From an uncultured Verrucomicrobiota bacterium (lineage in GTDB: Bacteria; Verrucomicrobiota; Verrucomicrobiia; Verrucomicrobiales; Verrucomicrobiaceae), in contig CAILZI010000128.1 of assembly GCA_903838675.1 (NCBI GenBank), positions 1 to 41,178 of the forward strand: a DNA stretch of 41,178 nt, read 5' to 3'. The notes beneath the pieces were generated by a model, which saw nothing but the letters and a program-made list of their open reading frames with translations, searched no databases and had not been told where the DNA came from. Numbering within the stretch: position 1 is the stretch's first letter; each line of letters begins with the position of its first letter. The translations under genes and the position numbers were made by a program. This document shows, piece after piece, positions 17,386 to 26,305 of this stretch.

Positions 17386-18501
17386 TCACTCCGCCGCCGT
17401 CTTCACCAGCAGATCCGCAATCTTCTCCGCTGAATTCTTCACGGAGAGCTTCTGCGCCGCCTTTTTCATCTCGCCGGCTTTACGCGGGTCATTGAAGATC
17501 TCACGCACGGCGTCGGCCAGGGTGTCGGCATTCAGATCGCTTTCACGCATCAGTCGGGCGGCTCCGGCTTGGTCGAAAATCTCCGCATTGCGGGTCTGAT
17601 GATCCTCAGCGGCATGCGGATACGGCACCAGCAGGCTCGGCACGCCAAAGTAGGCCAGCTCCGACATCGAGGAGGCCCCCGAACGCGCAATCGCCAGATC
17701 CGCCACGCGGTAGGCCAGATCCATGCGGTGGCAGAACGCCGCCACATGCTGCTTGAGCATCGGAATCTTGGCGTACACGTCCCTCACCTCTTCGTAGTCA
17801 GTCGGTCCGGCGATGTGCAGCACCTGGATGCCCATTTTCTCAAACTCTTCGAGCGCCATGCCCACGGCACGGTTCACTCCGCGTGCCCCCTGGCTGCCAC
17901 CCATGATGAGCAAGGTGCGCTTGTCCTTGTCCAGCTTGAAGAAAGCCCGCGGGTCGTCGCTGTTCTGCTTGCGCATGTTGCTGCGGATCGGTGTCCCGAC
18001 CACGCGCACATCCTCATGCTTCGGGAAGTGCGCCTTGCAGGCTTCGAGACCGCACAGCACAGTATCGCTGTAGCGTGCGTTGAGGCGGTTCGCCTTGCCG
18101 GGGATGGCGTTGCTTTCGTGAATGAACGTGTGGCAGCCCTCTTTGCGTCCGGCATACAGCGGGGCAAAGGACGTGAATCCGCCCATGCCCAGCACCACAT
18201 CCACTCCTTGATCACGGATGATCTTACGGCAGGCCTTGGTGCCCTGCCAGAGCCCCTTGAGAAAGCCGAACATCTTCGGCGACCACGGTTTCGGCATCGC
18301 AAGAAACGGCATCTTCTCAAACCGCAATTCCGGATGCCCCGAAGCGGCCAGGGTGTCGATCTTCTTTTCGCTAATGAGCAAGGTCACTTCATGACCCCGG
18401 GAGGCAAGAACCTCACCGACGGCAATCCCAGGGAACAAATGCCCCCCGGTGCCACCACACGCGATAAGCACGTGGATGGACTTCGAATTTTTCTGTTTCA
18501 C
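17386..18501 (-). CDS. murG: UDP-GlcNAc:undecaprenyl-PP-MurNAc-pentapeptide GlcNAc transferase
   Basis: 371 residues. MurG adds GlcNAc to lipid I to make lipid II at the inner face of the membrane. The GT28 N-terminal glycine loop is CGGTGGHLFPGIAVGEVL. Then come FTSFAPLYAGRKEGCHTFIHESNAIPGKANRL, a second glycine loop IMGGSQGARGVNRAV, and the donor-binding motif ARSGASSMSELAYFGVPSLLVPYPHAAEDHQTRNA. Length is normal. It is the last recognisable gene of the dcw cluster, 14 bases after ftsW. murC, murB and ddl, which often follow, are absent. Confidence 0.97.
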   Translation of the reverse strand: MKQKNSKSIHVLIACGGTGGHLFPGIAVGEVLASRGHEVTLLISEKKIDTLAASGHPELRFEKMPFLAMPKPWSPKMFGFLKGLWQGTKACRKIIRDQGVDVVLGMGGFTSFAPLYAGRKEGCHTFIHESNAIPGKANRLNARYSDTVLCGLEACKAHFPKHEDVRVVGTPIRSNMRKQNSDDPRAFFKLDKDKRTLLIMGGSQGARGVNRAVGMALEEFEKMGIQVLHIAGPTDYEEVRDVYAKIPMLKQHVAAFCHRMDLAYRVADLAIARSGASSMSELAYFGVPSLLVPYPHAAEDHQTRNAEIFDQAGAARLMRESDLNADTLADAVREIFNDPRKAGEMKKAAQKLSVKNSAEKIADLLVKTAAE

Positions 18502-18515
18502 TAAATTTCAAAAGG

Positions 18516-19676
18516 CTAAAGCTGTGGGGTCCAGCGGCGCTTTCTGCGGATCACGGGGAGCTGATCCCAGGTCAGATGCACGCCCTGGCGGTGGATGTTG
18601 ATCAGGATGCCCACCGCGACCATCGCGGCGACGAGACTGGACCCTCCGTAACTTACGAAAGGCAGCGGCAATCCCTTATTCGGCAGCAAAGCAGTGGTCA
18701 CGCCCATGTTCAAGAGCGCTTCCATTCCCAGCAAAAATGTCAGTCCTGCACCTAAAAGCTTGCCAAACCGGTTCGGCGCGTACGCGGAAACGACCATTCC
18801 AGCCATCACCAGCACCGCAAATGCCAGCACCACGGCCGCCGTACCGCGCAGTCCCAGCTCCTCCCCCACCATCGGAAAAATGAAGTCCGTGTGGGCTTCA
18901 GGCAGGTAGGAAAGCTTCATGCGCCCCTCCCCCAGTCCGCGCCCTTCCAGCCCTCCGGAGCCAAACGCCAGCTTCGACACCCACTGCTGCAAACCCAGGT
19001 CCTCCTTGTGGTTTTCGAGGTCAAAAGTGACCATGATTCGCTCAAACCGGTTCGGCAGAAACTTGATCCCAGCCGCGAGGCCGCCCCCGCAGAGGACAAC
19101 GATGATCGCCAGATAGCGCATCTTGGTGCCTGCCACAAACATCACCCCCAGACCCACCGTCGAAGCCAGCAGGGCACTGCCCAGGTCAAATTCGCAGCCG
19201 ATCAGGGCCACGATGCCCAGCAGAATCAGGCCCGGCAGCACAAAACCACGCCAAAAAGTGCGCGTCAGCGCCTGGTTCGTACCAAACCAGCCCGCCAGTG
19301 CGATGATCAGCGCGATCTTCGCAAATTCGGACGGCTGCACACGAAACCCGCCCACCCCCAGGCCTTGCAGGCCGATCCAGCGCCTCGATCCGTTGATTTT
19401 CACGCCGATCATGGGCGCATAGCACAAGGCTAGCAGCACTGCGGCAGCGATCAAAATATGCCAGCGCCAGCGCATCCAGACATTGTAATCCACCACCGCC
19501 ATGATCACACACACCACGATCGAAGCTCCCAGCCAGCCCAGCTGCCGCCACAGAGTCACATAATCCTCCCCGCCCTCATGCGCGACTTGAAACGTCGTGC
19601 TCGCCAGCATCGTGATGCCCAGCGCGACCAATGAGATCGCCGCCAGAATAAGCAGGAGGATGGAATATTTGGCCAT
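18516..19676 (-). CDS. ftsW: SEDS-family septal peptidoglycan glycosyltransferase FtsW
   Basis: 386 residues, about ten transmembrane helices. FtsW polymerises lipid II at the division septum with its partner transpeptidase FtsI. SEDS signatures seen: RRWIGLQGLGVGGFRVQPSEFAKIALI (about 98-124), the catalytic-Asp loop LPEAHTDFIFPMVGEELG (Asp264), and LPNKGLPLPFVSYGGSSLVA (331-350). Its presence in the dcw cluster between murD/LysM and murG supports FtsW rather than RodA. It starts 18 bases after the LysM gene. Confidence 0.95.
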   Translation of the reverse strand: MAKYSILLLILAAISLVALGITMLASTTFQVAHEGGEDYVTLWRQLGWLGASIVVCVIMAVVDYNVWMRWRWHILIAAAVLLALCYAPMIGVKINGSRRWIGLQGLGVGGFRVQPSEFAKIALIIALAGWFGTNQALTRTFWRGFVLPGLILLGIVALIGCEFDLGSALLASTVGLGVMFVAGTKMRYLAIIVVLCGGGLAAGIKFLPNRFERIMVTFDLENHKEDLGLQQWVSKLAFGSGGLEGRGLGEGRMKLSYLPEAHTDFIFPMVGEELGLRGTAAVVLAFAVLVMAGMVVSAYAPNRFGKLLGAGLTFLLGMEALLNMGVTTALLPNKGLPLPFVSYGGSSLVAAMVAVGILINIHRQGVHLTWDQLPVIRRKRRWTPQL

Positions 19677-19694
19677 GAAGCCGAAAACGAGAGG

Positions 19695-20888
19695 TTACTT
19701 CGCCGGAATCACCACTTTCATCCCATCACGCATCGAGTTGGGATTCTTGATGTTGTTTGCCTTCTGAATGGCTGCCACTGAGACACCATACTTGGCCGAA
19801 AGACGGTAGAGCGTTTCCCCTGACTTGAGCGTGTGAGTCCGGGCTGCCGTTGCCTTGGCCACGGTTTTGGGTGGTGCGTCAGCCGCAGCTTTTTTACTCG
19901 GCTCGGCCTTCTTCGTCGCCGGGGGGGCATCAGCGATCTTCTTCAGCATCTGCGTTGGCGGCGGCACCGGATTCGGCTTCACCAGCGGCTTGGGCTCCGC
20001 CTTGGCCACGAGCTTTGGCTCATCCCGGTCCCGAGGTCTGACGGTCTCCGGCTTGCTCGCTTCCACCTTCGGTGCGTTCTCCTGCAACAACGAAACGACG
20101 TTGGGTTTTGTGGGGGGGGGCAGCGCGGCGGCGGCTCTGGCAGGCGGTGCCGAGGCGGTTGCCGGTGTGTCAGCAGCAGCCACCAGCGAGGTTGTCGCGG
20201 GTGGGGCTTCATTCGGCGCCATCAGCGAAAGGGGCGTCATCGTGGCCGCAGACAGACTGGCTGGCGCTTCGGATGGCTTGACGGCCTCACTGGGGACTTT
20301 CGTGGATGGTGGCTGATGGCTGACCACGGGCACTGCCTTTGGCACTTCTTCCGTGGCCGCCATCGGCTTCAGTGTCTTCGGATTCACCGGAATCGCGCTC
20401 GGCACGGCCTGTTTGGGCACACGCAGCGTGGTTCCAGGTCCGATATGCAAACCTTTGTCGATCAAATTCAGCCGCGTGATCTCCGTTTCGGTGGAGCCAA
20501 ATTTGGCCGCGATGGATTTGATCGAGTCACCCGAACGCATCTCATAGCTGTCAAACTGCTCCGTGTCCGCCGCCGCATGCGCCTGGGCGGTGATGACTTC
20601 GGGAGAGGCCACAGGCAGTCCGTTGCCCCTGCTCTGCGCACGCTCCGCCTGGGTCACTGTCTGCTGCGGCTTCTCGTTATCTCCCATGAAATCATAGATG
20701 ATGATGCCGCCGATGAGGACGACGTGGATCAGCAGCATGACGACGAACATGCGCGCCATGCCTGAGTTCGGCTCATGCTGGTTCCACTCCCCCTCTTCCG
20801 TTACGAGCGCCACCCGGTGGCGGTGCCGCTCACCATCCATCAGGTTGAGCAGAAGCTTGGTTTCTTTGGTCTTGGGTTTCATCTTCAT
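19695..20888 (-). CDS. Bitopic membrane protein with two LysM domains
   Basis: 397 residues. A cytoplasmic N-terminus of about 45 residues precedes a transmembrane helix (about 46-67, MFVVMLLIHVVLIGGIIIYDFM). A first LysM domain follows (about 113-158; YEMRSGDSIKSIAAKFG ... GTTLRVP), then a long Ala/Pro/Lys-rich linker, and a C-terminal LysM (350-397; HTLKSGETLYRLSAKYGVSVAAIQKANN ... MKVVIPAK). LysM domains bind the GlcNAc units of peptidoglycan. Its place between murD and ftsW, in the same transcript, suggests a division-site or wall-anchoring role. No catalytic domain was seen. It starts 43 bases after murD. Confidence 0.88.
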   Translation of the reverse strand: MKMKPKTKETKLLLNLMDGERHRHRVALVTEEGEWNQHEPNSGMARMFVVMLLIHVVLIGGIIIYDFMGDNEKPQQTVTQAERAQSRGNGLPVASPEVITAQAHAAADTEQFDSYEMRSGDSIKSIAAKFGSTETEITRLNLIDKGLHIGPGTTLRVPKQAVPSAIPVNPKTLKPMAATEEVPKAVPVVSHQPPSTKVPSEAVKPSEAPASLSAATMTPLSLMAPNEAPPATTSLVAAADTPATASAPPARAAAALPPPTKPNVVSLLQENAPKVEASKPETVRPRDRDEPKLVAKAEPKPLVKPNPVPPPTQMLKKIADAPPATKKAEPSKKAAADAPPKTVAKATAARTHTLKSGETLYRLSAKYGVSVAAIQKANNIKNPNSMRDGMKVVIPAK

Positions 20889-20931
20889 AGAACCTTGGGT
20901 CTAGGATTGTCGGGATTTCGGGTCTTTAAAT

Positions 20932-22236
20932 TCAATTCAGTGCGTTCACGGCATCACGAAAAACGTCGCCGCGCTGGGCATAGCCCGTGTACATGTCGAA
21001 AGAGGAGGTGCCGGGGCTGAGGATGATCGCATCCCCAGCCTGCGAAACTTTCGTCGCCAGACGCACCGCGTCCGCCATGTCGGTGGCGCACTGGCAGGGC
21101 AGCAGATCGCCAAACGTGCTCTTGAGCTGCTCCGCAATCTCGCCGATGAGCACCATCGCGCGCACCTGGCCGTTCAACCCAGCGCGCAGCGGCGTGTAGT
21201 CCAGCTCCTTGTCCTTGCCTCCGGCGATCAGCACGATCGGCCGCTCCTGCGAACGCAGGCAGGCTTCCAGCGCGTGCAAATTGGTCGCCTTGGAGTCATT
21301 GATGTATTCGCGGTCATGCACCGTGCGCACCAGCTCGCAGCGGTGCCGTGGCGGCTCATAGCTCTCCATCGCCTTCAGCATGCTGGAAAACTGCAGCCCA
21401 AACACGCGGCCGGTCATCAGCGCAGCGAGCACGTTTTCCATGTTGTGCTTGCCTCGCAGTTTCAATCCGCCAGCACTGCCGATTGCTTCGCCAAGATAAT
21501 AAAAGCTGCCGGCACTGTAGGTGTAGCCAGCCTCCTCGCCATAGGCGGAGAACGTCCAGCGCTGCGCTGCACCTGACGACACGCTTTCACCTGCGCGCAC
21601 GATGGCCACATCGTCTGCTCGGACGTTTTCAAACACGCGCGCCTTCGCGGCAAAGTACGACTCCATGTCCGGATAGCGGTCCAGATGATCCGGCGCAAAG
21701 TTGAGCCACAGGCTGGCCCGCGCACGGAAGTCACGGATGGTTTCGAGCTGGAAGCTGCTGATCTCGAGCGCGAGCACATCGTAACGAACGCCACTGGCTA
21801 CAACCTCGCTCAAGGACACACCATGATTGCCGCAGGGCAGAGATTTCATGCCGCAGCCGTTGAACAGCGTCGCAATCAGCTCGGTGCATGTGCTCTTGCC
21901 ATTGGTTCCCGTAATGGCGGCCATCGGCATGTCGGTCAGGTGGAAGGCAAACTCCGTCTCGCCAACCAGCGGCACACCTGCCTCCGTAAACTTCTTCGGC
22001 AGCGGCCAGTGCTCATCCAGCCCGGGGCTGATGATGACCTGCTGGAACTCGCCCGGCTTGACCACGAGATCACGCGCAGCTTGTCCGAGCACACACTGAA
22101 AATCTTCCACCGGCTTTGCCTTGTCACCCTCATCAAAAATCGTCACCTCCGCGCCGTGCAGGCGCGCCAGACGCGCAGCACCGAGGCCGCTGCGACCAGC
22201 ACCCAGAATGGCGAAATGTTGTGAGGCGAAACGCAT
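20932..22236 (-). CDS. murD: UDP-N-acetylmuramoyl-L-alanine:D-glutamate ligase
   Basis: 434 residues. MurD adds D-Glu to UDP-MurNAc-L-Ala with ATP in the cytoplasm. The N-terminal Rossmann-like domain starts FAILGAGRSGLGAARLA; the Mur ligase P-loop is ITGTNGKSTCTELI at about 108-121. CGNHGVSLSEV, LNFAPDHLDRYPDMESY and YINDSKATNLHALEACL follow, and the C-terminal domain has VLIAGGKDKELDY and LSPGTSSFDMYTGYAQRGDVF. Length is standard. Only 3 bases separate it from mraY upstream. Confidence 0.97.
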   Translation of the reverse strand: MRFASQHFAILGAGRSGLGAARLARLHGAEVTIFDEGDKAKPVEDFQCVLGQAARDLVVKPGEFQQVIISPGLDEHWPLPKKFTEAGVPLVGETEFAFHLTDMPMAAITGTNGKSTCTELIATLFNGCGMKSLPCGNHGVSLSEVVASGVRYDVLALEISSFQLETIRDFRARASLWLNFAPDHLDRYPDMESYFAAKARVFENVRADDVAIVRAGESVSSGAAQRWTFSAYGEEAGYTYSAGSFYYLGEAIGSAGGLKLRGKHNMENVLAALMTGRVFGLQFSSMLKAMESYEPPRHRCELVRTVHDREYINDSKATNLHALEACLRSQERPIVLIAGGKDKELDYTPLRAGLNGQVRAMVLIGEIAEQLKSTFGDLLPCQCATDMADAVRLATKVSQAGDAIILSPGTSSFDMYTGYAQRGDVFRDAVNALN

Positions 22237-22239
22237 GAT

Positions 22240-23385
22240 TTATCGAAGCTTGAGCGTGGCAAGACCGAGCAGGGCAAAGAGCAGAGAGAGGACCCAGAAG
22301 CGCACGATGACCTGGTTCTCATGCCAGCCGCCGAGTTCGAAATGATGATGGATCGGAGCCATGCGGAAGATGCGCTTGCCGCGCTTCTTGAAGCTCCAGA
22401 CCTGCAGAATGACGCTCATGGCCTCCATCACAAACACGCCACCCACGAGGGCGAGCACGATTTCCTGCTTGCAGCCGATGGCCAGCGCCGCGATGCAGCC
22501 GCCCAGAGCCAGCGAGCCCGTGTCTCCCATGAACATCTTGGCCGGGTGCGCATTGAACCACAGAAAGCCGAGGCAGGCGCCCGCCATCGCCATCGCAACG
22601 ATGGGCAGTTCATTGGCCAGACTGTTGTGCGCGACACCGAGGTAATCGGAGTACTTCGCATTGCCGCAGATGTAGCCAAACGCCGCATAGGCCAGCGCGG
22701 TGGTGATCGAGCAGCCCGTGGCAAGTCCGTCCAGCCCGTCGGTAAGGTTCACCGCATTCGAAGCACCGACGATGATGATGGCAAACAACGCGACCGCGAA
22801 GAGATGCATGTCCGAGATCACCGCATCTTTCACAAACGGAATGTACAGCGCGCGCAGCGTGATGCCGTTCTCTCCTGGCACCGCATAGGCAAACAGCAGA
22901 CCCGCCACCACCGCCACCGAGGTCTGCCAGACCAGCTTGGTGCGGGCGCTGACGCCTTTGGAGATCTTCTTGCTGATCTTTAGATAGTCATCGCGGAAGC
23001 CCAGCGCACCGAGGCCGATGGTGGTGAACAGGACCGTCCACACCATGATGTTGTCCCACTTCGCCCACATCAGCGTTGAAATCACAATCGCCGAGAGAAT
23101 GAGGATGCCGCCCATCGTCGGTGTGCCGGCCTTCTTGCCATGCAGCTCATGCAGCTTGTGCACTTCCTCGGCGGTGCGGATCGGCTGGCCGATCTTCAGT
23201 GAGATCAGTTTGCGGATGAGTCGGTCACCATACATCAGCGAGAGCGCAAACGCTGTCATTGCAGCACCTCCGGCGCGGAAGGTGTGGTACTTGAAAAGAT
23301 TGAGCACCTTGTACAGTGCGGCGTCATCGCTGATCCATTGATGAGCGAAGAGCCATTCCCTGAATTCGTAAAGCCAGTACATCAT
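22240..23385 (-). CDS. mraY: Phospho-N-acetylmuramoyl-pentapeptide transferase
   Basis: 381 residues from ATG 23385. MraY transfers phospho-MurNAc-pentapeptide to undecaprenyl phosphate to make lipid I in the cytoplasmic membrane. Key motifs: LGFRDDYLKI (Asp132-Asp133), NLTDGLDGLATG (213-224), FMGDTGSLALGG (285-296) and APIHHHFELGGWHE with the His triad at 346-348. Many transmembrane helices are visible. The open frame extends 54 codons further upstream inside murF, but family similarity begins at MMYWLYEF, whose ATG overlaps the murF stop as ATGA. Confidence 0.97.
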   Translation of the reverse strand: MMYWLYEFREWLFAHQWISDDAALYKVLNLFKYHTFRAGGAAMTAFALSLMYGDRLIRKLISLKIGQPIRTAEEVHKLHELHGKKAGTPTMGGILILSAIVISTLMWAKWDNIMVWTVLFTTIGLGALGFRDDYLKISKKISKGVSARTKLVWQTSVAVVAGLLFAYAVPGENGITLRALYIPFVKDAVISDMHLFAVALFAIIIVGASNAVNLTDGLDGLATGCSITTALAYAAFGYICGNAKYSDYLGVAHNSLANELPIVAMAMAGACLGFLWFNAHPAKMFMGDTGSLALGGCIAALAIGCKQEIVLALVGGVFVMEAMSVILQVWSFKKRGKRIFRMAPIHHHFELGGWHENQVIVRFWVLSLLFALLGLATLKLR

Positions 23386-24749
23386 GAGGCGGAAAAATGC
23401 GTGAGAATCTGTTCCATGCGCGCGGAGCGGCTGCCTTTGAGCAGCACCACGTCCCCTTCGCGCAACCATTCCCGCAGACGTGCGGCACAGGTGGCATGAT
23501 CGGGAAAATGTTCGGATGACACGCCCTTCGCGGCGTCGGTGATCCATGCGGCTTCACTGCCACCCACGCTGAAAACCGCGTCAAGCTTGAGCGAACCGGC
23601 GAACTCGCCCACCCGGCGATGTTCCGTTTCCGCGATCGGCCCCAGCTCACCCATTCGGCCCAGCACCGCCACGCGGCGGCTCCCGGCACCTCCCAGCGTG
23701 CTCAGCGTGCGCAAACCTGCGATCATGCTGTCAGGGTTCGCGTTGTAGGAATCATCGATGAACTGGATGCCCTTGATGACCTTGGGCTCCACACGTCCGC
23801 CGGTGAGCTTCGCTTGATTCAGAGCATCCGCGATCTCCGCAGGCGCAATGCCCTGCCTCCAGCCCATGCATGCCGCCAGCGCAGCATTGCCGACCATGTG
23901 CTCGCCGAGAATGGGCAGGCGCGTTTCGACTTTTTCGCCGCCGAAGTCGAGCGTGAAGGTCGTTCCCGTCGCATCTGCGCGAAGATTCGTGGCAGCCACA
24001 TCACCGCAGCCGACTCCTGCCATCGAGACACTGGCCTGGCAGTGGCGTGCGATCACCTCGCTGTATTTGTCATTGGCATTCAGCACCACCACGCCGCCGG
24101 CGCGCACATTCGCCGCCAGCGTACCTTTTTCCCAGGCAATCGCGTCCTGCGTGCCCAGATACTCGATGTGGGCCATGCCAACGTTCGTGATGATCCCGGC
24201 ATCCGGTTTGGCGATGTCCGTGAGCACTTTGATTTCGCCCGCATGGTTCATGCCCATCTCAGTCACGCAGCACTGGTCCCCTTCCCGCAGCGAAAGCAGG
24301 GTCAGCGGCAGGCCGATGTGATTGTTCAAATTGCCAAAGGTCGCACGCGTCTGGCATTTGCGCGCCATGATGACTGCCGCGAGGTCTTTGGTCGATGTCT
24401 TGCCATTGCTGCCGGTCAGTCCAATGATCAGCGGCGCATGGTGCTCACGGTAACCACGCGCCATGTACTGCAGTGCCAGCAGGGTGTCTCCCACTTCGAT
24501 CACGGCGCATGATGGCGGCAGTCTGAAGGCTGGTTTGGTCCTGCTTATGACCACCGCAGCCGCACCCGCCGCAGCCACCTCCGGGATGAAATCATGCGCA
24601 TCAAACTTGTCTCCCACCAGCGCCACGAACACCTCACCCGCCGTGATTTTGCGTGAGTCGGTGTTCACGTTCGTCACCAGGCGCGTGCCATCACCACGCA
24701 GCGTACCTGCGGCGAATTGAGCAAGGGTCTGGAGTGAAACGGGAATCAT
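23382..24749 (-). CDS. murF: UDP-MurNAc-tripeptide:D-alanyl-D-alanine ligase
   Basis: 455 residues. MurF adds D-Ala-D-Ala to the UDP-MurNAc tripeptide. Its N-terminal domain has the TDSRKITAGEVFVAL pattern; the ATP loop is IIGLTGSNGKTSTKDL (about 108-123), followed by TFGNLNNHIGLPLTLL, EMGMNHAGEI and IDDSYNANPDSM, all typical of MurF. The start overlaps the murE stop and the stop overlaps the mraY start (ATGA at both junctions), indicating translational coupling. Confidence 0.97.
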   Translation of the reverse strand: MIPVSLQTLAQFAAGTLRGDGTRLVTNVNTDSRKITAGEVFVALVGDKFDAHDFIPEVAAAGAAAVVISRTKPAFRLPPSCAVIEVGDTLLALQYMARGYREHHAPLIIGLTGSNGKTSTKDLAAVIMARKCQTRATFGNLNNHIGLPLTLLSLREGDQCCVTEMGMNHAGEIKVLTDIAKPDAGIITNVGMAHIEYLGTQDAIAWEKGTLAANVRAGGVVVLNANDKYSEVIARHCQASVSMAGVGCGDVAATNLRADATGTTFTLDFGGEKVETRLPILGEHMVGNAALAACMGWRQGIAPAEIADALNQAKLTGGRVEPKVIKGIQFIDDSYNANPDSMIAGLRTLSTLGGAGSRRVAVLGRMGELGPIAETEHRRVGEFAGSLKLDAVFSVGGSEAAWITDAAKGVSSEHFPDHATCAARLREWLREGDVVLLKGSRSARMEQILTHFSAS

Positions 24750-26305
24750 CTGTCAAATCGGTCAGGGCGGTCGAAGCCACCACGCATGGCCTCGCGTTCA
24801 GCGGCTTTTTCTTCGCGCTCGGCAGCACGGTCAGCTTTGAGTTGGTGAAGGAAGATGCGGGCGATTTTGCGATCATCGAATGGATGTTTCTGGCCCTGAA
24901 TGTCCTGATAGTCTTCGTGTCCCTTGCCTGCGATGAGCACCAGGTCACCTTCCCACGCATTTTGCAGTGCCGTCTGGATGGCCTCACGGCGGTCCACAAT
25001 GATCGCGTGTTTTTGCGGGCGGGCGAAGCCAGCCTTGGCGTCGTTCAGAATCTGCTGCGGATCTTCGGTGCGCGGATTGTCCGAGGTGAGCACGCAGATG
25101 TCGCTGCCGGCTTCTGCCGCAGCGGCCATCTTCGGGCGCTTGGTCCGGTCCCGGTCTCCACCGCAGCCAAACACCGTGATGAGGCGGCGCGGGCGCAGCG
25201 CACGTGCGGTGCGCAGCGCATTCTCCAGGCCGTCTGGCGTATGCGCGTAATCGACGAAGACCTGAAAGCGTGAGTTGTCAGACACTCGCTCCATGCGGCC
25301 CGGCACCTGCGGCGCGCTTTGCAGGCTCTTGATGGCTTCACGCAGGTTCAGGCCGACTCCCTGCGCCGCTGCAAGAGCACCCAGGGCGTTGTAAACATTG
25401 AAGTCGCCAATAAGCGGCAGCCGCACCAGGAAGCTGCGGCCTTTCGCCTCAAGCTCAAACGTCGTGCCCGACATGTCGTAGCGCACGTTGATCGCACGAT
25501 ACTCACAACCGACTCCGAAGCCGAATCGCACCACGCGGCCGGTGTGCTCAAAACGCTGGACGAGCTTGCGCCCCCAGGCGTCATCACCATTGATGATCAA
25601 GGCCGAGCGCGGCGATGAATCCGCGGTGATCTGAAAAAGGCGCACCTTGGCCTCGAAGTACTTCTCCATCGTGCCGTGGTAATCGAGATGGTCCTGAGTC
25701 AGGTTGGTGAAAATGGCGGCGGCAAATGGCAGGCCATAGATGCGGTCCTGATCCAGTGCATGGGATGACACCTCCATCGCACACGCGCGGCAGCCATTGT
25801 CACGCATGCTGGCCAGCAGTCCCTGGATTTCGAGCGATTCGGGCGTCGTATGCGTGGCAGGCACGTGCTCTCCGTCACCCAAATCGTAATACACCGTGCC
25901 CAGCAGGCCGCTGCGCATCTGCGCAGAATTGAACAGATGGTGCAGCAGAAACGCCGTCGTGGTCTTGCCGTTGGTCCCGGTCACGCCGGCAATGGTCAGC
26001 GCTTTTGCCGGGTGGCCGTTCAAGGCGGCAGCAGTCTGGGCCAGGGCGATGCGCGCATGCCGCACATGCACCCACGGCACGGCGCAGTCATCCGCAGGCG
26101 CCTGTTCGGCGATGATCGCCGCGGCACCAAGTTCGATCGCCTTGCCAATGTAGTCATGGCCATCGGCATGCGTGCCACGAATGGCGACGAACGCGATGCC
26201 AGGACCAATTTTCCGTGAATCGTAAGCCAGACCGGTGATTTCAGTGTCGAGACTGCCGGAAACAGCAGGCTTGTCGAGATTAGGGATGAGATCGCGCAGT
26301 GTCAT
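24746..26305 (-). CDS. murE: UDP-MurNAc-L-Ala-D-Glu:meso-diaminopimelate ligase
   Basis: 519 residues. It adds the third residue of the stem peptide. The ATP loop is GVTGTNGKTTTAFL (about 107-120), followed by HTTPESLEIQ, EVSSHALDQDR, FTNLTQDHLDYHG and VDYAHTPDGLENAL. The motif TSDNPRTEDP (DNPR at 409-412) is the signature of ligases that use meso-diaminopimelate, so this organism should have mDAP peptidoglycan. A charged tail (about 495-519; AEREEKAAEREAMRGG) is an extension of unknown use. The ATG overlaps the ftsI stop. Confidence 0.97.
   Translation of the reverse strand: MTLRDLIPNLDKPAVSGSLDTEITGLAYDSRKIGPGIAFVAIRGTHADGHDYIGKAIELGAAAIIAEQAPADDCAVPWVHVRHARIALAQTAAALNGHPAKALTIAGVTGTNGKTTTAFLLHHLFNSAQMRSGLLGTVYYDLGDGEHVPATHTTPESLEIQGLLASMRDNGCRACAMEVSSHALDQDRIYGLPFAAAIFTNLTQDHLDYHGTMEKYFEAKVRLFQITADSSPRSALIINGDDAWGRKLVQRFEHTGRVVRFGFGVGCEYRAINVRYDMSGTTFELEAKGRSFLVRLPLIGDFNVYNALGALAAAQGVGLNLREAIKSLQSAPQVPGRMERVSDNSRFQVFVDYAHTPDGLENALRTARALRPRRLITVFGCGGDRDRTKRPKMAAAAEAGSDICVLTSDNPRTEDPQQILNDAKAGFARPQKHAIIVDRREAIQTALQNAWEGDLVLIAGKGHEDYQDIQGQKHPFDDRKIARIFLHQLKADRAAEREEKAAEREAMRGGFDRPDRFDR

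Noticed and set aside
16103..20765. Long plus-strand frames opposite the aldo/keto reductase, murG and the LysM gene
   Set aside because: Same pattern of GC-driven open frames with Arg/His-rich translations; the real genes lie on the minus strand.
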